From positions 1,116,001 to 1,180,000 of the forward strand of contig JAVTLE010000016.1 of the NCBI GenBank assembly GCA_033439295.1: a DNA stretch of 64,000 bases. Reading direction: 5' to 3'. The translations under genes and the position numbers were made by a program. Shown here one piece after another: positions 22,354-32,758 of the stretch (position 1 is the stretch's first letter; every line of letters begins with the position of its first letter). Under the pieces are notes generated by a model. That model worked only from the letters and a program-made list of their open reading frames with translations, had not been told where the DNA came from and did no database searches. This DNA comes from Deuterostichococcus epilithicus. Taxonomy: Eukaryota > Chlorophyta > Trebouxiophyceae > Prasiolales > Stichococcaceae.

Positions 22354-25319
22354 TCACTCCACGACGGCGGCCTTGGGCTCTACAGGAGCGTCCAGAGCAT
22401 CGTCCTCCTCGTCGGCAAACTCCACGTCATCATCCTTCTTTTCGTACAGCTCGTTGATGTCCACGCCGCCGCCGGTGAGCGCACCCCGCGTCTTCGCCTC
22501 AATCTCACTGTGTGCAAGCACGTGAAGGATGACGTTTCGAACTTTGAAATAGAACACTGCAAGTACTCCAGCTCCAGCAAGACACAGTGGCGACAGCGGG
22601 CCTTCGCACACCATCAGGTCGGCAGGAAGGACCTGATCAGCAGCAGCACCGCAGCTTGCAGGCGTGGCGGCAGCAGGGGCGGCAAAGTGCGGCACCTGAG
22701 CAGCTCCCGGTCCTCCTGGATCATGGCGAGCGTCTTCTCCCGCCCCTGCGCCAGCCGCCGCTCGCCGTAGCTGCGAAGATTTTGGCACGAGCGTCAGCTT
22801 CGAGAAGGGGTTGACAGTGATGTGTCTGGCACAATGCGCGAGCGGCAGCCCAAGCCAGTCCGGGTCCGACTCTGGGCGTATATGAATACGCCAGAGAGCA
22901 CTCTCAATGCTCGCTCAGCGCTGTCGAGGGCCTCACGGGCCGCGGGATGCAAACCCCATGGCCTCCCAATGCTCGCTCAGCGCAGCGGGGGTCCGGAGGC
23001 TTGCCCAGCAAGTAGTCCAGTTCGAGCGGCCCGCACCTGTACCAGCTGCCCTTTCTGGAGATGACGCCGACGGCCTCAGCCGCGTCGAGCGTGCAGCCCT
23101 CGCTGCTGATGCCGCTGCCGAACAGAATGTCGAACTCCGCCAGCTTGTATGGCGCCGCGCACTTGTTCTTGACGATCTGCGTCACGCAGTGGTTCCTGAC
23201 ATGTGGGAATTGCCGGCTTGGGGCACGCAGCCTTCGGTCTGCCCCCCTGTGTCACCATATGCAGCTGCACAGGTTTGAGACACGGGCTTGTGAGCAGATA
23301 TGACGGCCGGCCTTCTGAGCCCCACCCCGACCTCCTGGTAAAGCTCAGATATGCCAAAGCAAAGCACGCGAGGCACGAGTGACACAGTGCAGTTACAACG
23401 TGTCTGCAGGGTGATGCCGAGGCCTCGCCTTGGCCTTAACGCGGATGCCGATGTCGTCGTCGCCGGTGTTGCCCTTAATGGTGGCCTTGCGCCGCACCTC
23501 CAGCCGCACCGACGCGTAGAACTTGAGCGCATTGCCGCCGCTGGTAATCTCTGGGTTGCCGTAGATCACTCCCACCTGGGGTGTGTGAGAAGAGAGTTTG
23601 TCGAGTATCTTGACAGCAGACCAGGTCAGCAGACTCGCTGGCAGTGGTTGCCACAGCGGCACGTTGCAGCAGCATGGCAAAGTTCGGCTTGCCAGATTGG
23701 GATTTTGCAAAGGGCTGCACAGCAGTCGAGGACTGTGCAAAATATTACACCTTGTAGCGCAGCTGGTTGAGGAACAGCACGGTGCAGTGGCACTTGGAGG
23801 CATTTGCGGTGATTTTCCGCAGCGCATGGCTCATCAGCCGGGCCTGGGCGCCGACTGCACCAGCAACAGCAGCAGCGCTTTATGGCCAGTCGTTTGCGTA
23901 TAAAGCTCGGTCACATATGGTTCCAACACTGACATGCAGAGGCTGCTCCGGTGGGGCGCATGACCCTGCAGCACATGGGGCACGCAGGTGCTGCAGCGGG
24001 CGGAGAGCGACACGTCCGCCCCTGCAAAGCCGACAAGGCTCTGCAGCTCTGTGGGCCCGTGGGCAGCGCACCCTGCACGGCGCCGATCTCGCCCTCAATC
24101 TCGGCGCGCGGCACGAGTGCGGCCACGGAGTCAACGACAATAATGTCCACCGCCGAGGACCGGACCAGCTGGTCTACGACCTCCAGCGCCATCTCACCGC
24201 TGTCCGGCTGGCACATGATCATGTCGTCGATGTTGACGCCCGCGCGCTGCGCAGGCAGGCAGAAGTGCATGTTCGGGTTCAAGTGCGGGACGGCTGGTTT
24301 GCTAGTGCCCCTGTGTCCAGTGCCCAGACGAGCGTGCCCTCGATGCCTGCCTACATTGACAGCAAGCCTTTCCACACAAGCTGCCAGGAAATGGTCCCAA
24401 ATTGTCCAGTCTACTGCATGGAGCTCCTGACACCGTCACAATGCTGCCTCGTCTGGTGCTAGGACCGCGACCCGCTCATGTATTACAGACGGGCACCTTC
24501 GAGTAGACCGGGTCAAAGGCATGCTCCGCGTCGATGAGCGCCGCCGTGCCGCCCTGCCGCTGCACCTCCGCGATGGCATGCATCGCCAGCGTCGTCTTGC
24601 CGCTGGACTCAGGCCCAAACACCTGCAGCACGTCGTGTGGGAATGGGCTCTGTGCTCCAAGCCGCATGTGCGCATGGGCTGACATTAAAGCACAAACCAC
24701 CCGAGCTCAGGATGCTCACCTCGACGATGCGACCCTTGGGAAAGCCGCCGCCGAGGGCAATGTCTAGTGTCATGGCGCCGCATGAGATGTAGTCCCTGCG
24801 GCATGAAGAAAGCTGCTTGGCAAACCGCTGCCGGAAATATCTGCAGATACCAATATCAAAGGGAGGCGAGAGATCAGGTGCAACTAGCATGGCATCAGTC
24901 GTGCAGAACAAAACGTCACACTCACACAACTTTGTCGGGCTGGCTGCCCATCTTCATGAGGCTGCCCTTGCCGAAGCGCGCATTGACCTCCCGCATCACA
25001 CCGTCCAGCGCCTTTGCCTGTGCACCACAGCAGCATGCGTTTGTCAGGCGTGTAACGCATGCCTGCAGTTCCAGCAGTGATTGAAAGAAGACCCATGGAG
25101 CCCGTTGCGAAGCACAGAAGTCGCGACCTTCACCTTCTGCTCCACGGTGATGTCCTCGCCGGTGTCTTTGTCCTTGGCGGGGCTCCGCACCGCGCGCGCC
25201 ACAGCCATGTTCCTGGCGGGCACGCTGCTCTGCCCGCCTGCAAACTGCGCCCGGCCGACGGCCGCGCTGCCGCTGCACAGGGCCTGCCGGAAGCGGGAGA
25301 AGCTAGCGAGTGCTTTCAT
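22354..25319 (-). CDS. recA: Organellar RecA recombinase
   Basis: Bacterial-type RecA imported into an organelle, where it drives homologous strand exchange and repair of organelle DNA. The Arg-rich, acid-poor N-terminus ([17 protein letters not shown]) suggests a mitochondrial or dual targeting peptide. Landmarks in order: [26 protein letters not shown], Walker [23 protein letters not shown], Walker [11 protein letters not shown] with [10 protein letters not shown], the loop [21 protein letters not shown], the DNA-binding region [19 protein letters not shown], and [17 protein letters not shown]. The tail after about 22500 is acidic ([15 protein letters not shown]), as in bacterial RecA. The first exon is 25134-25319. 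The join between [10 protein letters not shown] and [11 protein letters not shown] uses a GC donor (AAG/gcgagg at 23428-23423); with it the length matches plant RECA1 residue for residue. All key residues are intact. Whether it works in mitochondria or chloroplast is not settled. Confidence 0.93.
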
Positions 25320-25659
25320 GGTGGGCGCTGCCGGCGACTGCGGGGTGGAGAGGCTACGGATGACGGTTGAGCGACTGCTACAGGACGACGTCAGGCCATG
25401 AAGGCCAGAGCTCATCGAGGCAACCGCTTTCCCAGACGGTCCTCGTGTCCAAAGTGCAAAGACAAGCGCAGGCGTCGCACAGCACGTCGGACAAGTTGGA
25501 AACTGACCGCCAAGATAGGCAAGAGACCTTAAGCCAGCGACCCGCATGTGCAAAAGAGAGAAAGAGGCTGCGCCACCGTGCTGTGCTGCGCCGACGACAA
25601 GCGAAGACAACCTGAACCGAACCAACGAACCATGTGTGGTTTCAGCCCCGCCGCGTCAG

Positions 25660-26441
25660 ATGATGCCGCTGCTGTATTTGCTTCTGATCGCCTCTACCGC
25701 AGCGCTCTGGTGGGCTTCGCCAGCTGTGCGCGAGGTGAGGGGATCTCATGTCCGTACACTTCACTGCCAGGCATGCGCATGCTGTGGCACATGCATGGTG
25801 TTTTGGCCAGCGAGCACATCAGATCAGCCCACAAGTAGCACATCGGCTTTAGATGGTCACCTTCACTACTGCGCTGCTTCTGCGCACAGGCGCTGGCCGT
25901 GAACCGCTTGTCGCCGCTGCCGTTGGCACCCACCAGGCTCGCAAGCATGCGGCCGGTGCCGCTGCCCGTCGGCCCCGGCCAGACGAGCGTGTGGAGCTTT
26001 CCGCGGCCGGCGGTCGCCGAGGCGGCCGCCGCCGCGCTGCGGGTCGAGTTTGGCGGCGAGACTGTCGCCGCCACCTCGGCGGGCGTGCGCACGCTGGAGA
26101 CCAGCCACCCGCCCTCCTACTACTTCCCGCGCGCCGACGTGAATATGCGGCTCCTGCGGCCTGCGTCGGGCGGCTCTTTCTGCGAATGGAAGGGCCGGGC
26201 GCAGTACTTTGATGTGGTCGTCGGCGACAAAGTAGCGCCGCGCGCCGCCTGGAGCTACGCGGACCCCACGCCCAGCTTCGCCAGCCTGCGCGGGCACGTC
26301 GCCTTCTACCCAAGCCTCATGGACGCCTGCTTCGTGGGCGACGAGCGGGCGAAGCCGCAGCCCGGCGAGTTCTACGGCGGCTGGATCACATCCGACCTGG
26401 TCGGCCCCTTCAAGGGCATCCCCGGCTCCATGGGCTGGTAG
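25660..26441 (+). CDS. DUF427 domain protein with N-terminal signal anchor
   Basis: Two exons (25660-25734 and 25890-26441) give 208 residues. The second carries a whole DUF427 domain: RVEFGGETVAATSAGVRTLE, TSHPPSYYFPRADV, FCEWKGRAQYFDVVVG, AAWSYADPTP, GHVAFYP and the closing FYGGWITSDLVGPFKGIPG. The biochemical role of DUF427 proteins is not established. The first exon encodes a hydrophobic stretch (MMPLLYLLLIASTAALWW), which looks like a signal peptide or membrane anchor; this is less usual for the family. The ATG at 25660 is the one in frame with the spliced domain. A nearby ATG at 25632 is in another frame. The gene starts about 340 bases from the recA start, on the opposite strand, so the two may share a promoter region. 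Confidence 0.85.
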
Positions 26442-27027
26442 CTCGTCAGTCGTGCTGACTGTGGTGCATCGTCCCGACTGCAGCGGAGCCGTGGCTAGTA
26501 GTGAGATTGTGAACGCTTCCTGCAGTGCAAACCAGTTGCAGTTCCTTGACAGGATGCCGTGTACCTTGCGAGAGGCGAAACTGTGCCTTTGCATGTGGGG
26601 ACCTTGCGGCTCATTTTGCCCGACTTGCGGGGGAACTTCATTCTGTACACATTCTTCCAGCGCGCCAGGCGCCAATGCTGCATGCCCGTTGTATTCTGCT
26701 TCGATTGCTGAACCTTTCTACAGTGTGGGTTTGCATGCTGTATACAATTGGTTGATTGATTACTCTGGCAAGGTTGCTTCTGCTGTCGATGCTGAACGAC
26801 AAGAAAACCACATCGCGACGTGCAGCACCTTGGGGGTGCTGCCACGAAACAGAAAAACACAAAACACACATACCCACTGCTCTGACGTTCATTCTCGGTA
26901 CCAGCTCTCAGCAGCTCAGCCGTGGCAGCGGCAGGCGGTAAACAAGAAGCGAACTGCGGTCAAGACTACCGGCAAGGATGACATTGTGCCACATTGCGCA
27001 GCCATTGAGAAAATGACACACAAGATG
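26442..27027. other. Convergent intergenic region
   Basis: 3' flanks of the DUF427 gene (plus) and the ERD7-like gene (minus). The GC content is lower than in the exons. No coding, repeat or RNA signal was recognised. Confidence 0.45.
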
Positions 27028-30000
27028 TTATTGTGGCGCGGTCGCAGGAGCGCCGTCCTTTGCACCCAGCCTCGCACTGTGCGATGAGAGCATGACATGA
27101 TGCTGACTGGCGCCACTGCCTGACGGCGCCTGCTGTGCCTGCTGCGGCTGCTGCGGCCCCTTCTTCATGCTCTTGGCCTGCTGCTGCACGGATGCCTTCG
27201 CCTGCGCCTTGAAGTCGGGCCCGGGCGTTCCCGTCTCCTGCGCGTTTTAATGCAGTTTGAAGCTCAAATGAAGTCAGCAGCAGAAGCGCATAGCGTGTAC
27301 ATTGAGAGAGAGTTGACGCATTGAGGGAGATAGACGAGCACAGCTGAAATATGGCGAATGAACCCACCTTGCCCAGGTAGTTGTAGAGCATCCGCTTCGC
27401 AGTGGTCTTGGCGGTCTTCCGCGCAATGGCCCGCACCTGTGAAGTGGTGCACCCATGCTTGAGCGTGATTGCCCGAACAGTGGCGCACAGCTGCTGACGG
27501 CGAGGTCGACATTGTGTGGCAGCAATGTCTGAAACGTCCAGAAACTTCACTGCGTGTCAGGCTTGAACCGGGGGCCAAATCGAGCAGTCAGCTAATATTT
27601 GAGCCGCACCGCGATGTTGCGGTAGGACGTGTATGCATTCACGCTGTGCCCTGCCGATGCGATTGTGTCTCCTGCTACCTTGCCCGCATCTGGGCCATAC
27701 TGCACAAGGTGACGAACAGGGATCGGTCACAGGGCACACCTAGCAATGACAGGTAGCCATGCTGACAGACACGCTAGCATGCCAGATTACTATGTCTCTG
27801 CAAGGACATACGAATTATACCTTGTGCCCCACGATGCCGGCTGTCGAGTCGCGTGCGCCTGCGCAGTGATCAGCAGGCAGTGTCATATCACTGCTTGAGA
27901 CCATGGCGGCAGCCGCCCGGACGAGTCACAGGAGGCACTGCTGCGACGCTGGCCAGGAGTTGATACGAAGCGCAGGATGCTTCACAATCGCATCATGCAG
28001 AGCAAAGCAGTCTGCACATTCAGCCATATCTGAGACCCGGAACCTGCGCACCTGTCAGAACGAGCTTAGCGCCCTGTTCCAGGCTCTCGTACACGACCGT
28101 GAATGACACCGCACCGGCCGTCATCACCTGCAGGCAGATCCAGATTCATCAGGCTCTAGGTTCAACCCATTCACATCTGATTCGTCCACCAAGTAGGGCG
28201 GGGGCGCATCAGCCTCCATGCAGACAATGTGCAAGACGAGAAGCAGCACGCGCAATCTCTGACTCTGACGAATCGCTGACCTGGCTGCGGGCGGATTGCG
28301 GCTTGAGCTCCTCCCCAGGCTTTGGCGGCTTGCCGCTGCCGGTCAGCTTGTCCACAATGAACACCGGCACTGAGGCGGCAGCGTTGACGACCTGCAGAAC
28401 AGCAGGCACACATCTGTCATGTTCACCAGCTTGAGGCAGCATGGCGGAGGAAACAGCTGAGCAGTTCCTCCTCGGCTGAAGAAGAGTGTCCCTCCTGCAA
28501 ACACGCCGCTCGGCGAGCGGCACCAGGACCGAGCCGGCACGAACGGCACACGAGACGACAAGCAGAATTGACCAACTCCAGGTTTGCGAGACATCACAGC
28601 ACCCACCCTGCCGGCGGTCTTCGACAGGATCTTGGTGCCGGCGCGGGTCATGCTGGCGGAGGAAGTCACGAAGCCAGGCACCGGGCGCGGCGCCCCAGGC
28701 TCGCTGCCTGCCTGCACCTTGGCGGCATGGTCCATGAGCCGCTGTGACACCGCATTGGCGCTCATCAGGATGCCGCCCGCCACCTGATAGTCAGCACATA
28801 TCTGAGTCACCACGAGTTCAGACAAGTTTTGGTTCCTGTCGAGCGCTGGCGCCCAGTAAACGAAGAATGCTGCCTGCCACCCGATATCCCGACAGACTCT
28901 AGGGTCGCCACATAGTTCAAGTGGAGCCTGCTGAGAGCCTGCTGCGAGCCCGCTGAGCGTGAGCATGAACATGGGCATGAGCGCAAAGCAAAGCATACTT
29001 GTGCAAGCATTCCGCAGAAACAGGAACGTCCTTGCGGCATGACGGTTTGTGTGCACTGTCACGAGTGTGCACACGGACAGTTGGAAGGTGACGAGGATCA
29101 TGCTCTGGCCAGGCAGCCTGGCCGCGGTCCCTCCTCAGGTCGCAATCCCATGTCCCCCGGCACGCACCTTGCAGCTCATGCTGTGGATGCCGCTGGCGGC
29201 CTTGTTAGTGAACTTGAGGCCCTGCGCGATGGCAAAATCGCCCTCCGCCACCGCCGGGTCGTCCAACAGCTTGTCTGACTCCTTGTATTGCGTGACCTCC
29301 TCCAGCAACCCCTCAAATGTGCCCACGGCCTACATACGATGAGCTTTTGTGTGACTGAGGCGCAAACTGAACAGGGTGTCGCTTGTGGGCTGGGACAGGA
29401 AGCCCTGGGTCCATGACCCTACCATTGTGGCAGGTGCATTGCACGAGGCCAGGAGCCATCGCAGGTGCACATGATGCCGCATCAACATGGAAGGAGCTGT
29501 GCTATCCGTTCAAGGTGACAACAGGACATTCCAGCACCTCTGGCAGCGTGTCTTCGGCGAAGGTGATGCAGAAGAAGGTCTGCACGCTGGCGCCAGGCTG
29601 CGAAACGTCCATCATGTAGGACATGGGCGCCACTTTGAGCGTCGCCATGTCCGGGCGCAGCCACCAGCGGGTCTCGTTGACCTCCAGCGCCATCATGCTG
29701 GCGCCGCTGGCGGGAAACGAAACGCCATAGGCCACCAGTGAGCCCTTTTCCACCACCGACTCGGCGCCGTTCTCCACCTGTGCAGGGCAGTGCCGGAATT
29801 GTTGGCCGAGAAGATGGTGCAGTGCGGTTTGGGAGGCAGGCTGCTGGGATCCGAAACCTTTTGCCCGTTTTGCCTCACCTTGTGGACCTCCGTCAGCGGC
29901 ACCTGCAACAGTACGTCCTTCGAGGGGTCTCCGACCGCCTCTGACGTGCTTGCCTCCTCCGCGCCTGCCTGCACATCTCCTCCTATTTCATCCGCGCCGC

Positions 30001-30055
30001 GCTTTTTTGAACTGCCTGCGGGCGATTCATGCCTGCTCTTGCCCAGGAACCCCAT
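27028..30055 (-). CDS. ERD7-like senescence/dehydration-associated protein
   Basis: Contains the plant Senescence domain (spartin-related), found in Arabidopsis ERD7 and relatives, which bind membrane lipids and are linked to cold and drought responses. The start MGFLGKSRHESP is at 30055. An N-terminal beta-rich part follows, with VVEKGSLVAYGVSFPASGAS and ETRWWLRPDMATLKVAP. The Senescence domain starts around DKLLDDPAVAEGDFAIAQGL and continues with VAGGILMSANAVSQRLMDHA, SASMTRAGTKILSKTAGRV, VTAGAVSFTVVYESLEQGAK and HSVNAYTSYRNIAVR (exons between 29.3 and 27.3 kb). The C-terminus is Gln/Lys rich, ending ATAPQ before TAA at 27028-27030. Order and spacing match the family. Individual splice sites in the 3' half were read less carefully than the others. 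Confidence 0.85.
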
Positions 30056-30343
30056 AGGGTTGGAAACTGAGTCCTTTTCTTACTGTTTCAGCGATGACCG
30101 GATGTTCCGTCAGTTGTTTTCCTCGGCGAGTTTGGTGGCGCCAATACAATTTGTAGAGGTGATTGACTCTCAAGAGCATTGACATCAACAGCACTGAAGA
30201 TGGTGGCGGTAGAAGGGGCAATTTGATCGCGCTCGTACTGGGAAGCTGCACGACAGCTGTACCTTAGTGATCTAACGACTGACGTCATTCGGGCGAAAAT
30301 CCGCTTCCCATCACCTTCCCATCGCCACAGTGTCCTCGCAGCC

Positions 30344-30389
30344 AGTGTCCTCGCAACACTGAACCACATCCCAACGAAGCAAGCGGGTA
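30344..30389 (-). repeat. Two-block dispersed motif, copy A
   Basis: Left block AGTGTCCTCGCAAC (30344-30357), 14-bp spacer, right block CAACGAAGCAAGCGGGTA (30372-30389). Both blocks recur exactly at 45314-45360 with a 15-bp unrelated spacer. A partial extra copy of the left block lies at 30329-30340. Confidence 0.8.
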
Positions 30390-30415
30390 TGATGCAGCAC
30401 CACCGCCCTACAGCG

Positions 30416-30590
30416 GTCCCGCCGCCGCCGGGAGCGGCAGCGGGGGGCCCAGGCGGCATGGCCGGCTGAGTCCCCGGCAGCTGCCAGGCGGCGCCCTGGC
30501 GGCCGCGGCGCCCGTCGGCAGAGCAGTCCCGCCGCCGCCGGGAGCGGCAGCGAGGGCCCAGGCGGGCGTCGCCGGCTGAGTCCCTGCCAG
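30416..30590. repeat. 65-bp near-perfect direct duplication
   Basis: Copies at 30416-30480 and 30526-30590, offset 110 bp, share a CCGCCGCCGGGAGCGGCAGC core and GCCGGCTGAGTCCC, with a few mismatches. Noncoding as far as can be seen. Confidence 0.85.
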
Positions 30591-30733
30591 CCGATGAAGC
30601 CTGCGTCCCTACGCCACTCTTCAGTGCGTCCTGCTGCTGCTGCTGCCTTCTGATGCCCTTCCCTGGCAGAAGCCGATTAATTCCACCGGTCTCAACCCTT
30701 TTCAGTGGTTCTGGTGCTGACCTTCCTTCCTAG

Positions 30734-32450
30734 TCAGGGCGGTTCCGGTGGACCTTCCGTCCCCACATCCAGCTGGCCGCCGCTGGCATTGATGATTGCC
30801 TTCAACACCGCGGCATTAACGGCGATCAACTGCGCCACATCTCGCTGCAGCTGCTCCTGCCCCTGCTGCAGCCTGAGCGCCGTCGCAGCTAGCGCCCCCA
30901 GCGTTGCCTCGAGCTGCGCTGTCCGCTGAGCCTGCGCCTCCTGTGCGCAGCAATGGGCACATTGAGGCTCTGCACTCCATGACCGAAGCCTCTCAACCAC
31001 ATTTGGGCCCAGCAGGATGCGCCGGATCGCCTGCCGAGGCGACCGCAATCCGATTGATGTACCTGGGCAGCCAAAAGGCGATCCAGCATGGCGCGCTGCT
31101 CTGCCGGTGCGCCCGCAGGCCCACCATTGCTGTCGGCTGGAAACGCTGCAGGCGCCGCACGAGCGCCCTGTGCCTGACGCTGTGCTGTTTGCTCGGCCTG
31201 CAGCGTAGATGGGAGCCGCGCAGGTGAAGAACGAATGAAAGAGGTTGGCTGCCTTCTCGAAGTGAGCGAGTTGCTCCAAAGACAGGAAACTGGCGACATC
31301 ACGCATGCAACAGGGCAGCATGGGCGGACCTTCTCTGCTTCGATGCGCTCCTTCTGGTCCTTCAGCATCATGCCTTTCCCTATGGCCGCCATGAGCGACT
31401 GCATGGGGTTTGCCGCTGCAGCCGGCAGGCCGCCGCCGACGGCGCTGCCAGACCTGGCCCCAGCCATCAGGCTGGCCAGTGCGCCCAGCCCACCGCCACT
31501 GGCTCCGCCGACGCCACTGCTGCCCAGGTCGCCGAGCCCGCCGCCTGCGCTCAAGCTGCCGCTGCCGCCTGGACCGGGCCGGGACAGCGCCGCCAGCACG
31601 CTGCGGACCTGGTCTGCCTGCGAGCCGCTTGTGGCGGCTGGCGTGGCGCCTGCGGCGTCCCGTGGCTGCACGTCCTGCGCATGCAAGCCGCATTTGCGGA
31701 TCGGCTCCATCGCACCACAGGTGTCACTGCGAGCTACGAGCAGCCTGCTTCTCGTCTGCGTGTGACCCATGCTACATACAGCGTCAGGGGAAAATCAGCA
31801 TGCCGCGGTCGAAACTGGATCTCACCGCTAGCTCCGAAGAAGACTCGGGTGCTGGCGACCACGCCCAGGAATATAGCTCGAGCCGCCCTCGCGGCCGCAG
31901 TGCAAGCATGCGCATGGCGACATCCGGTGCTCCGGCAGCGAACTTGCCGAGGTCTATGCTTAGCGCCTGCCTGCCGTCTGCCTGTTCCTCTGCTCGAGCG
32001 GAGCCTGTAAGAGCAGGACGAAACATCAGGCAACTGCACGGCTATGGCAAGTGCATGCACCCGCTTGTCTGGCCTGCTCGGCAGTGTCCTGCATCGGCGC
32101 AATGCATGAGCGCACCTGCATAGGACCCCGCAACGTAAACCTCGCAGACCTTGGCGTTGCATTGCAGCTCCAAAACGCCTACATTTGACTGCGTTATCAT
32201 GTACCTGAAGATCTGTCTGGTAGAGCTTGGTCATGGTGCAGGCGCTGCGAGCGTTGCGCATTCGTGGACCCACCCTTTTCTCGGTTACGATCTGTAGTTC
32301 ACATGGCTGATTGTCATCAGGACCTGAGGTGTACACAGCAGCTGGCTGGGAGTTGTTGGGGTCTCTTTGTGCTGTCGGAGCAAGATCTGATTGGACTGCG
32401 ATCGCATCATTGGACACGACCTTCCAGTTGCAGTACAGAGCAGCTGCCAT
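30734..32450 (-). CDS. Unknown protein with C-terminal coiled coil; possibly PAAT-like
   Basis: I do not firmly recognise this gene. Splice sites suggest exons 32205-32450, about 31829-31972, about 31330-31758, about 31063-31203 and 30734-30941, with in-phase joins where checked. The N-terminus (MAAALYCNWKVVSNDAIAVQ) leads into an apparent beta-rich segment with ALSIDLGKFAAG and RPRGRLELYSWAWSP. A Gly/Ala/Ser-rich middle contains SLMAAIGKGMMLKDQKERIE. The C-terminus is a likely coiled coil (LQQGQEQLQRDVAQLIAVNA) ending PPEPP. This order (beta domain, linker with short helices, C-terminal coiled coil) faintly resembles the ATPase-associated protein PAAT (C10orf88), but that is a guess. An alternative reading is two genes split near 31780. 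Confidence 0.5.
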
Positions 32451-32758
32451 TATAGGGTGAAAGAAGCTGCTCTCCTAGTGCTCGCGAACGGACTTCTGTT
32501 CTGCGTGTAGGTGAAAAATGTGTCACATGACTGGGAACAGAGGGTTTTCATGCAGCGCCGACTCGCAATTGTCAAATTCTGATCGACTCCAAGACAATTG
32601 AATCCAAGCACTCCCAGCCACCAATTATTGTCGACAGCATCACTTGCACGCCGCTGAAGCCACCCGCTGCAACTCTTCCCCTGACATTGCCACCATGCCT
32701 CTGCCGCCCCTCTGTGCGCATGATCCGGCAGCATGATCCGGCCGCATGCGGCGCCGCA
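32451..32758. other. Intergenic region between two minus-strand genes
   Basis: About 300 bases of lower GC between the start of the unknown coiled-coil gene and the EXO84 stop. No coding or repeat signal was recognised. Confidence 0.4.

Larger units (their letters stand above)
30056..30733. other. Intergenic region with duplicated GC-rich block
   Basis: Upstream flank of the ERD7-like gene and 3' flank of the next minus-strand gene. It holds a two-block motif (30344-30389) that recurs near 45.3 kb, and a 65-bp duplication (30416-30480 and 30526-30590). No gene is supported. Confidence 0.5.
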
